A DNA stretch of 64,000 bases from Coffea arabica (GCF_036785885.1 NC_092320.1:18849557-18913556); one strand, 5' to 3'; counted from the stretch's first letter, positions 36,031 to 48,131 are shown. Numbers and translations: made by a program. Notes: a model not told the origin generated them from the sequence alone.

Positions 36031-37719
36031 ACTCAGCGTCGGGCACTAGATCTTGGCTTCCTACCATTGTTGGTTGCTCTAAGTCTGAAGTTTTTTCATC
36101 AGTAAAAGAGAGAATCTTGTAGAAGATACAAGGATGGAATGAACAATGACTCTCAAAGGCAGGTAAGGAAATCATGATCAAGGCTGTTTTCTAGGCCATT
36201 CCAACATACTCAATGTCTTGTTTCAAGTATCCGGATTCCTTGCTTTCAGATACCCAATCTATGATGAGTAACTTTTGATGGAGTGATGGTATAGAGCAGA
36301 AACCAATTCATTGGATAAGTTAGGATAGAATGTGTTTGTCCAAAAACAAAGGTGGCATAGGCTTCAAACAACTTAAGGCTTATAATTTTACTTTACTAGC
36401 TAAACAGGCATGGCATATTGCAACTTAACCATCTACTCTTCTACATCAGGTTTTTAAAGCTAAATATTTTCCCAGTTCAAACTTTTTTCATGTCGAGCCG
36501 ACTTCCAAGCCTTCTTTTACTTGGAGGGGATTGGCCGAAGTTTGAAAATATTTAGTCTCTGGTAGCTGATGGCGAGTTGGAAATGAGAATCATATCGAAA
36601 TTTGGAAAAATAGGTGGATTCCATGTCCTTCTTCTTTCAAAATTATATCTCGTTTTGATGCGCTACCAAATGACTCCACTGTAGATTGTTTAATTGATGA
36701 AAATAGCAAGAAATGGAAATATGAGCTGCTTCAAGAACTTTTCTGGCAAGACGAGATCGAGCTGATTATGAGTTTTCCATTGGATGATAGTCGAAATCAA
36801 AATAAGCTCATCTAGCATTACTCTAAAAATGGCTCCTTCACAGTGAAAAGTGCCTACCATCTTGTCAAAACACAATTCACAAACTGGCAGGATGTAGCTT
36901 CAAGAAGTAATGGCTTTGTGGATGATATTTGGCCTTGCTTGTGGAAATTCTACATACCAAGTAAAGTTAAAATATTCTTGTGGCGAATTTGCAAAGGTGT
37001 TCTACCTACAACTTCCAAGTTGAATAGCCATGGAGTTTATCATGATCCTACCTACTCTTTATGTAAGACCCCTGTTGAAGATGTTAATCATATTTTCTTG
37101 TACTGTCCAGTAGCAATTCAAGCTCGAGCCCTCATCTTTGTTACACTGAAGATAAGATTAGACTCTGCTGATCAAGTTTCGTCTTGGTTGCCTGGCCTTC
37201 TTCGTTTTTCGAAAAAGTCGGACATGGAATTGATAGCCATAATTCTTTGGAATCTATGGCTTAATCGAAATGGTGCATTACTTGATGGTTCCTATTGTGA
37301 TCCTCTTAGTTTGGTCTCTCTCTCTCTATCAATTTCTTACAGAAATACCATGAAGCATACACATCTCCAAACATTCCAATACGCTCTTCTACTACTCAAC
37401 TTCATTGGAAAAAACCCCTATAGGTTTTCTAAAGGCCAACTTTGATGGTGCAATATTCTATGAAAACGACTACTCTGGAGTTGGAGTTGTTGTAAAGGAT
37501 GAATGGCCAATTTTGTTGTAGGTATTTCTCACAAAAATCTTAGGTATCTTTTCTCCTAAGATAATTGAAGCCTATGCTGCAAAATCTGCAATTTCCTCAT
37601 TATGTAAGTTAAAGGTTCTCAATATTATTTTAGAGGGTGACTCTTTGAAGATCATCAACATGCTTAAAAATATGAAATTTGATGATTCAGCTTATGGGGT
37701 GCTATTAGATGATATCCTT
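36031..37719 (+). pseudogene. LINE (L1-type) ORF2, 3' part: end of RT, zinc-binding region, RNase H
   Basis: A degenerate plant L1 ORF2 can be followed from about 36040. Reverse-transcriptase C-terminal phrases come first (SEVFSSVKERIL, KAGKEIMIKAV, NKGGIGFKQLKAYNF, LLAKQAWHI). The zf-RVT-type region follows in the open frame 36843-37445 (FVDDIWPCLWKFYIPSKVKIFLWR, DVNHIFLYCPVA), then, one base out of frame, an RNase H start (ANFDGAIF, GVGVVVKDEWP). Several in-frame TAG and TGA codons stand where Trp or Gln are usual. The 5' part, including endonuclease, is absent, so the copy is 5'-truncated. It is cut at 37719 by an Athila-like element and resumes at 46172. Confidence 0.85.
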
Positions 37720-39024
37720 TGACAGGTGTCGAGCCTGCGCAATAATAAATACCTACTCGGAAAAAATATAATTTTCTGTGTATAGTAGTGAGTAGGGTTG
37801 AATCCACAGAGATTGGGGGGGGGGATTTGCTTCTTTTCAAGTTCGGGACACGGGGGAATTTTATCGGAATAAAAATAAGAACAATCAAGCAATTCAACCA
37901 AGACAAACAATTAACTAGTACGAACGTAGATAGAAATTAAATCAATAATAGACAAACTCTAGCCAAGGATACAACTACTCGGACACAGTCTATTCATCCA
38001 ATCATTGATGCAAGGGAGGTTCACTTAATTTTATTAACATGTTAGTTATAATTGCCAACAAACTCTGACGGCCAACTTTTCCTTAATTTATTGATAACCA
38101 AGGTACGACCGTTGATTACCCCTAACCAGGAAACACTCCTAGGTACGACCGTAGGAATTAATTCCCTGATTGCATTAAAAACTAGAAAAACCTAACCCCA
38201 ATAATAACACGCTACAAGGGTTATTTAAATCAGATTGTACGTTCCCCTAGTGTGTGAAAATGCTAGTTGCCACTGATAGTAACCGATTAAATAATTACGG
38301 ATTTAATTGATTAATTTGGCAGGAGATTAGTAAGTCACATTGAACATCGGGCCCTTGATATCCAATTAGCAAAATAATCCCATGGAAATTCAAATAGAAA
38401 CAGTGCAAATATTAACAAATTAAAGAATATACGAAAACTAATTCGATCTCACAGATATTCGGGACTGCGTCGTCTCGTTGATTCTTAACTAGATGGAAAA
38501 CTTAGCCACGCCTCATGAGACAATTTCCACACAATTTAATTGATTTCGAAGGCATCATCTTTTTCACTAATAGTCTCCAAGAATAATAATACTGTGTTCC
38601 AGCGGTCTCAATAGAAGGAAACAAAAGAAAAACATAAAATAAAGAAAAAGCAAGGATGGGACAAAGCCCAAAAGATCCAGCTGTTTTTCATAAGAAGAAT
38701 TCCTCCTTTTAAACAAGAAAACCTCCGACCCCTTGTTTCCTAATTTCTATGGACTAATTGCAAAGAGTCCTATTTCTTTTTGGTTTCCTCTGCCAATGCA
38801 ACAAATGGCTATCAAAATAGGAAACCTTTGTCCTCCAATTGGAATTGGCTTGTAACTCTTTGCGTATTTGCACATCTCATTCTTCACTTTTCAGGATTTT
38901 GTACTCTACCCCTGCAACTATGTCCAAATGCCAATTATAAGTAGAATCTAACAATTAACAAAATATTTGGCGCAAATAATGAGGAAAATTAATCAGAAAA
39001 TGACTAACAATTAATACCCTATCA
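37720..39024 (-). repeat. 3' LTR of the Athila-like element
   Basis: On the minus strand it begins TGATAGGGTATTAATTG and ends GGCTCGACACCTGTCA. It carries a 10-base G run on the plus strand (37815-37824) where the other LTR has five. It contains the TACGACCGT phrases shared with the solo LTR at 32297. Confidence 0.92.
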
Positions 39025-42000
39025 ATCTTTCCACACCTAAATCATGCTTGTCCTCAAGCATGGGAACAACTAAACTCAAACAATGGGTTGCTCTCACGTC
39101 ATCTATTGCCAAACTGTGCTTACACCAAAATCAAGATTAAGTGGCTAAGTGTCAAGACATAGTCCTCCCGATTAGCTCCTGAAATCACAAACTCATCTAA
39201 TTCATGGCTAACTCATCTAGGAAATCAAAATATTAAACTAGCAACAGTCAGCAATTGGTTCAACTGGCAACCAAAATCTTAACATTGAAGAACAAGGATC
39301 GGTAGGCCAACATGATGATATGGTTACATATTTTTCACATCTGTTTTTTTTTTCTCTTTTTTTTTTCTTTTTTTTTTTAATGAATAGAGGCTTAGTTCCA
39401 AGCCATTCAAGTCTTTTGACGTGAATTCTGACATTTTTAGATGAAAGACCCTAGTTACTCAACTTTTCACAACTTCAGGACTACCTACTCATAGATATCA
39501 ACACTTTTGACGCGAGAGTCGACGCTGGTGGTAAAGGCTTCCTGTTATTGTGTGACGACACTAGCGGAGTATAGCCATTTGTTATTCACAACAAAACACC
39601 AAAATACCAGACAATTAAATATCATGGCTCACGTCATCTCATAAACATGGAGAACTAAGGTCAACAGGGGACCAATGCACACAACAGTGGCTAGCAAAAT
39701 ATTTACATTGCCTAAACAAGTTAGCCACAATTTGTACCAAGTCATTAAACTTAAAATATTCACCAACACAACATGCTCTTACTTGCCACCGAAACTAAAT
39801 TTATAGAATAAACTACAGCTTGCAATAGAAGAGTGAGTCGCCAGGCAATTGTTGATCACCAGGATAAGTAATAAGAAAAATAGAAAATTAACGAGATACC
39901 AGTCAAACCCCCCTAAACCTGAATCACACATTGCCCTCAATGTAGAAAATAAACAGAAGAAGCAAGAAGAAGGGCAACAGGGCTTCCCTGAAGTCACGGG
40001 GGTCGAGGCGGGGTCATAGCGATGGGTGAGGTGCAAAGGGAGATGGAAAACCCGCGTGGTGCATAAACACTGTCAAATTCTGCATAAACGCTGACAAAAC
40101 TTGCCCACCCCAAATCTCAACGAATGTCTCCATTAGGACAGTCAATTACACAATTTAGCCAACTGAAATTAGCAAATGTCCCAAGAAACTGACAATTCTA
40201 GCAACAGCAGTTCAAAATGTGGACAACAGCTTAATCACAAGATTTTTAGCTTTCAATCAGGCAGCCAACCAAATAGAATCAATAAATGTAGTCAAAGTAC
40301 CCCAACCAGTACCACTGGTGCACCCCACAGATAATGAAGCAACTCAAACGGTCAACCCAGTCAACAGAATGCACAAAGTAGTCACCCAAGTTCTAGACAA
40401 ATATCCCAACAATACAGCAATATCAATCAATACTCACTGGTGGTTCCAATTGAGTCAAATGCAGGAACAATGCAGTCCAAAAGCGCAACAAATGCTCCAA
40501 AGACTTAGCAATTGAAATCAATAGGCAGAATACTTCCAGCAAGTCAATTAGACGCAACCAACAGTAATAAGCAATGGAAATGGCACAGCAGCCTTCCAAT
40601 TCAACAAGCAAACGCAAAAATTACCCAACCAAAGGCACGTCAATGGACTCAAGACAGAAATAAGCAAAATAGAACTCAAGTGATACCAAAAAAGACCCCA
40701 ACAATGCAGTGAATTCAACCAATTTGAGCAAGTAAAATACGGTCAGAAGTGCCTTCCAAATATCAACAGGGAGCGACAAAACGTGCCCACCCAAAATCTC
40801 TCCAAATGTCTCCAATTGGACAAGAACAACTCAGTCACCGATGCCCAGCAGTCAATTAGGCAGCGAATCACATAGGATTAATGAATTATATGCAAACTAC
40901 TACAACAAGTACCACTGGTGCATGCACAGATAATAGAATAACCCAAACGGCCAACTCAAACCATTGAGAAATACAAACAACATTAAATAGTACCCCAAGA
41001 GCCCACTCAATTGACAATTACATCAAACTAGGCAAATCATGTTCAGGACATAACCCAACACACTGGTCCAGTATCACAAATGTAAGCGAACAAATTTACG
41101 CTCTTGAAATCACAATCATCTAGATTCCATCAAAATCAATAAATCAAAATATCACAATAAATCAAAATATCAGATACCAAAAAATTAAGAAAGAAAAACC
41201 TGGCACTAGGGAGGCTAGGCTACCGACGGCGGCAATGGGTTGTGCGTCGCGCATGGTGGAGGTGGATGGTCACGAGGAAGAGGCGGTGCGGGCTGGCGGT
41301 GCAAGAGGGAGATTGTTGTTGCGGAGAGTGACGAGGGGAGAGTGATGGCAGTCGCTCGTCTGCAGCAGGAGAAAGCAGCATCACGCTGCTATCGCGCAAG
41401 AGGGAGAGAGTTGCGAGGGAGGCGCGGCTGCTGAAGAAGAAGGCTGGCGGTGGCGTGCGCGGTTGAGCAGATGGCTCGCGGTGGAGGGAGCCAAGGGCGG
41501 CGACTCTCGATGGCGCGTCGACTGCGTCGCGTTGTGGTCGTCGCTAGTTAGAGCACTGATGGTTGGCATGGCCGTGCGTGTGAGGTGGCAGCGGCGTGGG
41601 TCAGCGTGCGCCAGGGTGGCGGTCGCGCGATGGAGATGGAGGTTTGTGGTGGTGGCGTGGGCAGGGGCGGCGGACAAAGAGAAAGAAAAGGGAATTGGGA
41701 AAGAAGAAAGAAAGCAAAAGGGAAGAAGGAAAGAAAAAAAGACAAAAAGAAAGGAAGAAAAAGAAAAAAATAGTTTTTTTAAAATTTTTTTTAGAATTGA
41801 ATTGAAATTTTAAAATTTGAATTTTGAATAAAAAAACTGAAGGTGAAAACGAAAAATATTTTTATTTTTAAATTTTTTTAAGAAATTTTTTTCTTTTGTT
41901 TTTGGGTCATTAAACACGGCGTGTGTACGCCAAGATTGGAAAACGTCTACTGATCTTGAGAGTCACTTTTTGCACTTTAACACGTGTCCTCCTCGCGTGG

Positions 42001-42321
42001 GCACGCCAAGATTCCACTTCCTGCTGACGTCGCGAGATATTGAGATCTTACCAACATGGCGTGGGCACGCCATGTTTTACAAACGTCCACTGATCTTGAA
42101 TATATAAACTTGTAAGATTAACGTGTACCCTCCTCACGTGGGCACGTTAAGTTTCCCTGTCCTGGCCACAGTTGAGAAAAACATCAAGTGCAATCAGTAT
42201 CCAAGTGAGAAACGACGAATTGAAAGAATTGAACAACAAAAAATAACAAAACCAATATTTGGGTTGCCTCCCAAAAAGCACATTTTTTTATCGTCTTTGG
42301 CTAGACGTTAAACAACACTCT
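39025..42321 (-). other. Non-coding 3' region of the Athila-like element
   Basis: No pol or envelope-like domain was found. A block around 40080-40400 (GACAAAACTTGCCCACCCC, CCAGTACCACTGGTGCA, CTCAAACGGTCAACCC) recurs, diverged, at about 40775-40960. A markedly GC-rich stretch lies at about 41215-41690 in otherwise AT-rich sequence. It opens frames in several phases, all Arg/Ala/Ser-rich and without known domains, so they are probably composition effects. The sequence near 42240-42310 (complement of TTGGGAGGCAACCC) matches the segment that normally follows integrase in Athila elements. Confidence 0.6.
41920..42155. repeat. Two-copy tandem repeat, unit about 130 bp, with palindromic CGTGGGCACG motif
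   Basis: Both copies contain AACGTC(T/C)ACTGATCTTGA, AACACGTGTCCTCCTCGCGTG or its variant, and a GCGTGGGCACGCCA-type near-palindrome. That motif occurs near 41995, 42058 and, changed, 42137. A related GGCGTGCCCACGCC lies in the solo LTR near 52426. The role is unknown. Confidence 0.65.
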
Positions 42322-43438
42322 TTAATTTGGATGTAATTCAAATTTTCTTGTAATCTGTGGCCTTTCTCCGGGATCCAAATAGCTATTGAATGCAATCTTT
42401 TTCCTTAATTTTCTACTCATTTTCACCTCATGAATTGCTTTCATCCCATGATACTTATTCGCAGCAACTTTGAATTTACCCCTACAAGCAAACTTAGAAA
42501 ATTCTTGCACAGAAAGATTAGTAGCACGAATAGTGAACACAGAGTGAGAGTTAATAGGATATTTCATTGTATCAAAAATATTAAAGTGGACTGTTTCTCT
42601 ATCAAATTTCATTGTGAGAGTACCCTTACTAATATCAATCTTAGTTTGGGCAGTACTTAAGAATGGGTGATGGATTTGGGGCACTTTCATCATCCATGTA
42701 AAGTACATAAAAATCAGTAGAAAAAATTAATCCATCTACTTGCACTAAAACATCCTCAACTACCCCATCCGGATAAGCAAATGCACGATCAGTCAATTGA
42801 ATTATTATCTCTGTTTCTTTTAAAGATCCTAAATTTAGAGAATCATAAATTGATTTAGGCATCACATTAATTGAAACCCCTAAATCTAGCATGGCATTTT
42901 TAATCTTAGAATGTCCAATCTTACAGGGAATAGTAAACATATTTGGATCTCCGCATTTAGGTGGTAGTTTTCTTTGTAAAATCGTTGAAACGTTCTCACC
43001 TACCACAATATGCTCATCCCCCCTCAACTTCTTCTTGTTGATGCACAAGTTTTTCAAGCATTTAGCGTATTTTGGCACTTGCTTGATCGCGTCCAACAAA
43101 GGGATATTAATTGCCATTTTTCGAAACATCACTAGAATCTCCTTTTGCTTATCTTGTTTTTTCGGTTTCTCCAACCTGTTAGGAAAAGGAGGTGGGTTAG
43201 TCTTAACTGTAATGAATGAGCCCGGGAGTATCTTTAGATCCTTATTGTCTCTACCCTCTTCTTCAAGCTCTTTCTCAATTCGTTCCTCGTCCTTTTCCTT
43301 AAAAATCACGAGCTCGGATCCTTGGATTCTCTTTTCACTCCTCAAGGTCATTGCGTTCACATTATTCAGGTTCAGTTCAGGTTGAGACGGCAATTTTTCA
43401 TAAACTTGGGATTCCAGGCGATTGATTGCTATTGCCAT
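42322..43438 (-). pseudogene. Athila gag-pol linker and aspartic protease, pol truncated
   Basis: Frame 43438-42641 contains the linker typical of the lineage (NLNNVNAMTLRSEK) and a long KKxLRGDE(H)IVVGENVS region. A retropepsin-like domain follows with DLGVSINVMPKSIYDSLNLG, where family members usually have DLGASINVMP. It passes, overlapping and one base shifted, into 42708-42322 (FLSTAQTKIDISKGTLTMKFD). The RT should start soon after, but the sequence jumps to post-integrase DNA, so about 3 kb of pol is deleted. A polyprotein from this copy could not reverse transcribe or integrate. Confidence 0.85.
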
Positions 43439-43639
43439 CTAACTCATCTGATTCTGTATTACTTGCACCTGTCCCAATTGATTCCTCATACTTTGTAGGT
43501 CAGAATCCGTTTTTTGTTGATTAGTAATCAATTGCTTCATCATCTCTTCTATAGACAAACTTGAGTTTGAAGGGGGTGGTGGCGGGCGAACTTGATAATG
43601 TTGTTGATACTCTTGCTGTCTATTTTGTGCAAAATTTGA

Positions 43640-44632
43640 CTACGTATTTTCTCCATAGCTGAAGTTAGGGTGATCTTTCCAACCTGAATTGTACGTATTC
43701 GAATACGGGTCATATGGCTTTCTTGACGCGGGCACGTGACCGGCCATGTTCACTTGCTCCGCACTTTCTTCTTGAATCATTAGGCACATCTCTATAGAAT
43801 GATCCATATCAGTGCAAATCCCACACACCTTGGCCTGTGATGCATTCCTTACAACCAGTTGGCTACCAAAAGATGTTAACCCAGTCAACTGCTATTGGAT
43901 AGAAGATATCTCTACCTCATTCACCTTGCGTGTTGGGATATCTTCCCTCGTACCAAACTGCTACGAATTCTCAGCCATTCCTTCAATTAACTCCCATCCT
44001 TCTCGAGGGGTCTTGTTCACCAGTGCCCCTCCACTCGCAGTATCAATTATACTTCTATCTCTGAAGAGTAAGCCCTTATAGAAATATTAAATGAGCAGTT
44101 GCTCACTTATCTGGTGCTGAGGGCATTTGGTGCATAACTTTTTGAACCTCTCCCAGTACTCATAGAGAGACTTGCCTGGGTGTTGTTTGATGCTGCATAT
44201 TTCTTTCCTTAAGCTGGCGGCCCGAGACGCAGGAAAATATTTTTCTAGAAATTTTTTCTTCAGTTAGTCCCACATGATGATACTACCTGGTGGTAGGTAG
44301 TACAGCCAGTCCTTCGCGAAATCCTTCAAAGAGAAGGGGAATGCCCTCATTTTTATCTGTTTTTCTGTAATTCTCGGGGGTTTCATGCTGTTGCAAATGA
44401 CATCAAACTCTTGCAAATGCTTATACGGCTCCTCACCTAATAAACCATGGAAAAATGGTAAGAGATGAATTAGACCAGATTTCAAGTCAAATGGAGTGTT
44501 ATCATTTAAATGTGGAAAAGTAATACACAAAAGTTGCTGATTTAAATCAGGAGCAGCCAATTCTCTTAGTGTTCGTGCATTAGCCATAGCGGTTTTTTTT
44601 CGATTCGAATCACTCGAAGAATCACTAAACAA
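43640..44632 (-). pseudogene. gag: Athila gag, interrupted by stops
   Basis: The N-terminal part (44632-44264) reads ARTLRELAAPDLNQQLLCI, FHGLLGEEPYKHLQEF and DFAKDWLYYLPPG, the core gag of Athila elements. After 44264 the same protein can be followed only through many stops. At 43888-43640 a frame is open again with a CX2CX4HX4C zinc knuckle (CGICTDMDHSIEMC) and the Pro/Tyr/Asn-rich tail (YDPYSNTYNSGW). The first Met of 44632 lies a little upstream of the usual start at MANARTL. Confidence 0.87.
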
Positions 44633-44849
44633 ATCTATTGGTTCAAATTTTGGCTCAGGTCTCTAAGATGCAGCACTGGATTGCTTTTTTCTAAGTTGTC
44701 TGGTATCTTTTCTTGTTCTACGCGCGGTCTTCTCTCTCTCGGGGTCAAAAATTATTTCACCTGTAAGAGGAAAATGAGGCATACACTCAGAAAGTACCAG
44801 AAAATTAAAGCAAAAATGAACTTAAAAAGAAACAAATACTTAACGTCAG

Positions 44850-44867
44850 TCCCTGGCAACGGCGCCA
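44850..44867 (-). other. Primer-binding site of the Athila-like element (tRNA-Asp type)
   Basis: The minus strand reads TGGCGCCGTTGCCAGGGA five bases inside the 5' LTR (44873-46171). This is the tRNA-Asp-complementary site characteristic of Athila elements, with one G-to-A difference from the common form. Confidence 0.85.
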
Positions 44868-44872
44868 AAAAT

Positions 44873-46171
44873 TGATAGGTATCGAGCCTGCGCAATAATA
44901 AATACCTACTCAGCGAATATACAATTTTTGTGTATAGTAGTGAGTAGGGTCGAATCCACAGAGATTGGGGGAGATTTACTTCTTTTCAAGTTCGGGACAC
45001 GAAGGATTTTTATCAGAATAAAAATAAGAACAATCAAGCAATTCAACCAAGACAAACAATTAACTAGTACGAACGTAGATAGTAATTAAATCAATAATAG
45101 ACAAACTCTAGCCAAGGATACAACTATTCGGACACAGTCCATTCATCAGATCATTGATGCAAGGGAGGTTCACTTAATTTTATTATCAGGTTAGTTATAG
45201 TCGCCAACAAGCTCTGACAGCCAGTTTTTCCTTAATTTATTGATAACCAAGGTATAGTCGTTAATTACCCCTAATCAGAAAACACTCCTAGGTACGAACA
45301 TAGGAATTAATTCCCCAATTGCATTAAAAACTAGAAAAACCTAACCCCAATAATAACACATTACGAGTGTTATTTAAATTAGATTGCATGTTCCCCTAGT
45401 GTGTGAAAATGCTAGTTGCCACTAATAGTAACCAATTAAACAATTACGAATTTAATTGATTAATTTGACAGGAGATTAATAAGTCACATTGAACATTGGG
45501 CCCTTGATCCAATTAATAAAATAATCCCATGAAAATTCAAATAGAAAACGTGCAAATATTAACAAATTAAGGAACATCTGAAAACTAATTCGATCTCACA
45601 GATATTCGGGACTGCATCGTCGCGTTGATTCTTGACTAGATAGAAAACTTAGCCATGCCTCATGAGACAATTTTCACGCAATTCAATTGATTTCGAAGGC
45701 ATCATCTTTTTCAGTAATAATCTCCAAGAATAATAATACTATGTTCTAGAGGTCTCAATAGAAGGAAACGAAAGAAAAACATAAAACTAAGAAAACGCAG
45801 GAATGGGGCAAAGCCTAAAAGACCCAGCTGTTTTTCATAAGAAGAATTCCTCCTTTTAAACAAGAAAACCTCCGACCCCTTGTTTCCTAATTTCCAGGGA
45901 CTAATTGCAAAGAGTCCTATTTCTTTTTGGTTTCCTCTGCCATTGCAAGAAACGGCTATCAAAATAGGAAACCTTTGTCCTCCAATTGGAATCGGCTTGC
46001 AACTCTTTCCGTGTTTGCACATCTCATTCTTCACTTTTCAGGATTTTGTACTCTACCCCTGCAATTATGTCCAAATGTCAATTATAAGTAGAATCCAACA
46101 ATTAACAAAATATTTGGCGCAAATAATGAGAGAAATCAATCAGAAAATGACTAACAATTAACACCCTATCA
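44873..46171 (-). repeat. 5' LTR of the Athila-like element
   Basis: On the minus strand it starts TGATAGGGTGTTAATTG and ends GGCTCGATACCTATCA. It is 1299 bp against 1305 bp for its partner. Small open frames within it (45711-46034 minus, 45880-46161 plus) have no domain. Confidence 0.92.
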
Positions 46172-46400
46172 TCCTTATTAGTTTACAGAATTTTGTCACT
46201 TGGGAGGCTAATTAGAGTCCTAAGAATCTATATATTTGCCTACTTATTTATTAGTTAGGAATGTTAGATCTATTTCAAATATTTGTAGTTGGAGATATTC
46301 TCCATCATCTTTTTCTTTCTTCCACAATTATTGCGAATCTATCTTCACTTTAATAAAATTTTCCAATTTTTTCTATCAGAAAAACTTAACGTCGGGTTCT
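46172..46400 (+). pseudogene. LINE ORF2, last part of RNase H (continues from 37719)
   Basis: After the TCCTT duplication the LINE frame resumes with LISLQNFVTWEAN and ends near 46390 with phrases usual for L1 ends (AYLLVRNVRSISNICSW, LIKFSNFFYQK). A poly-A tail was not seen. This confirms that the Athila-like element landed inside LINE2. Confidence 0.7.
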
Positions 46401-46931
46401 ACCCTATTGACATGCTATAAAGTGATGTATTTTTCAAAGGATAAAATTGTATTCACCTAATAGAACTTTTAATAAAAGTGCTTATTAAGTAATTAAGTAT
46501 TTTTAAGTATATTGTTTGAATACATAGTTCAATAAGCACTTATTATATTCGATATGTGTAATTTGAATTTTTAAAATATATTTATCTCTTTATTTAGTTC
46601 ATAATATAGGATAAAATGATTAAATTTAATATTTTATTTTTAAAAATACAAAAAATATTTTAAAAGCACTAAATTTGAGCTTTTACTAAAAGTACTTTTA
46701 ATACCAAAATCTCCGCTCCTGAATTTTATAAATTGATATTCACCAAATGCCTCAAAATGTACCTTTAGCATCCAAAAGCACTTTTTAACCAAAACCACCG
46801 CAACCTCAAACTGGCCCAAAAGAAGAATCTTTTAATCGGGCACACTTTATTGTATCCATTTGCATTATTTGCTTTTGCTCTTGTAAGAACCATCAAAGCG
46901 GAGCTGCAAGGGAAATAATACCTAGCAACTG
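46401..46931. other. AT-rich upstream region of the BURP pseudogene
   Basis: Diffuse inverted phrases (AAGTGCTTATTAAGTAATTA near 46479 and AATAAGCACTTATTATA near 46530) suggest a small foldback element. No gene or clear promoter motif was seen. Confidence 0.4.
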
Positions 46932-47705
46932 ATGGATTCCAAAGCATTTGCTTCTTGTATTCTCCTCCTTCTTCTGTTAATTGCTCTAGTAAATTACTTT
47001 GCCATTAATTGTTTTTTGTGATATATATGTCATGGACTTGATTCTCACTATCCTACAACAATATACAACCTTTACAGGGAGCTTGTGATATTATAACCAA
47101 GGATAGTACTAATGCAATCAGGCTTCAGGGCATAGATGTTAATAATCGTCATCGAAATGATAAGAGACATGATATTGCTCACGGCCACGAAAAGAATTCA
47201 ATGCATGATCCTTCTCATTCCTCATCCCACATGATGCATCAAACGGATCCAAGAACAACCGTGTTTTTCGTTTTAGATGATCTCAAGTCAGGCAAAAGAA
47301 TAAGTATCTTTTTCCCCAACGGAAATCCTAGTCCCCTATCCTCTCCTTATCTCTAGCCTAGAGAACAAGCCGATGCTATCCCCTTTTCATTGGCAAAACT
47401 CCCACAAATTCTTCAACACTTTTCATTCCCTCAAGGATCTCGCAAGGCCCAAGTGATGGAACATACACCCTGAGCATATGAGGCTAAGCCTATGAAGGGA
47501 GAATCAAGGCTTGTGCCACATCCTATGAGTCATTGGTGGATTTTGCGGGAAAGATCTTGGGATTGAATACCAATATCGAAGTTTTATCAACACATCTCCT
47601 CACAAAATCTAATGTTGCTAGATTACAAAACTATACAATCACAGAAGCTCCTCAAGGAATTTCAACTCTAAAGGTGATTGACTGTCACACAATGCCAATG
47701 GGATG
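46932..47705 (+). pseudogene. BURP-domain protein gene, dead and 3'-truncated
   Basis: Exon 1 (46932-46988) encodes MDSKAFASCILLLLLLIAL, a signal peptide. It is followed by GTAAAT, and exon 2 starts after TTTACAG at 47078. Exon 2 reads a His-rich segment (HDIAHGHEK, HSSSHMMHQ) and then the BURP domain (FFVLDDLKSGKRISIFFP, PREQADAIPFSLAKLPQIL, LGLNTNIEVLSTHLLTKSNVA, CHTMPM). In-frame stops lie at 47354 (TAG) and 47471 (TGA), with a one-base frameshift near 47505. Homology ends at about 47705, before the last roughly 60 residues and their Cys-His pairs, and unrelated C-rich sequence follows. BURP proteins are secreted or cell-wall-associated plant proteins. The layout (short, His-rich spacer) is nearest the USP/BNM2 type. 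Confidence 0.87.
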
Positions 47706-48131
47706 GGTGTATGTTGCCCTGCCCCCCACCCCATTTTAGGGTTGGGCGAATTCTCCCCCGATCCTGCCCCATCCCCCACCCCATTTCTATCCCTACGGAC
47801 ACTCATCCCCGTTGCCACCCTTAATCTCAACATATCGCCCGCAGTATCGATGAAACGCAAATTTTGAAGCATCTAGTATTCTAAAAATTGTGAAAAAATA
47901 TTAAAAATAGAAAAAACTATGCTAAACAAAATAACAAAAAAAGGTTAAAAAAATGAGTTCATGAGCTACATTTGTGAGAGGGTAAGGTCAAGATTTTATC
48001 CTCGAATACTCCTCTAAACCTGATAAAACTGATTGCAAGTTTAACTTTATTCTTCTAATTTTAAGGGAAAAAATTAATTTAAGCTAAAAGCATAACGTGC
48101 ATTTTAATTAATTAAAGTAGAATAAACTTGC
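47324..48131 (+). repeat. 808-bp tandem duplication, copy 1
   Basis: It begins AATCCTAGTCCCCTATCC inside BURP exon 2 and ends AGTAGAATAAACTTGC. It includes the BURP 3' part, a CCCCACCCCATT-rich stretch and AT-rich sequence. It differs from copy 2 at about three positions by eye (near 47492, 47551 and 47747). Confidence 0.93.

Larger units (their letters stand above)
37720..46171 (-). mobile_element. Athila-like Ty3/gypsy element lacking RT, RNase H and integrase
   Basis: Its LTRs lie at 37720-39024 and 44873-46171, with perfect 5-bp duplications TCCTT at 37715-37719 and 46172-46176. It reads on the minus strand. A primer-binding site complementary to tRNA-Asp and gag come first. A protease region follows, then directly the post-integrase region, then about 3 kb of non-coding sequence to a polypurine tract (GGTGTGGAAAGAT, complement of 39025-39037). 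The gag start MANARTLRELAAPDLNQQ and protease DLGVSINVMPKSIY identify the Athila lineage. The LTRs differ often (roughly one position in 12-20 by eye), so the insertion is much older than the Tat one. Confidence 0.93.

Noticed and set aside
41240-41813. Several overlapping frames up to 116 codons on both strands
   Set aside because: They sit in a GC-rich low-complexity stretch where stops are rare in every frame; no domain was recognised.
42891-43385. 164-codon plus-strand frame
   Set aside because: It is the shadow of the Athila protease/linker frame on the minus strand.
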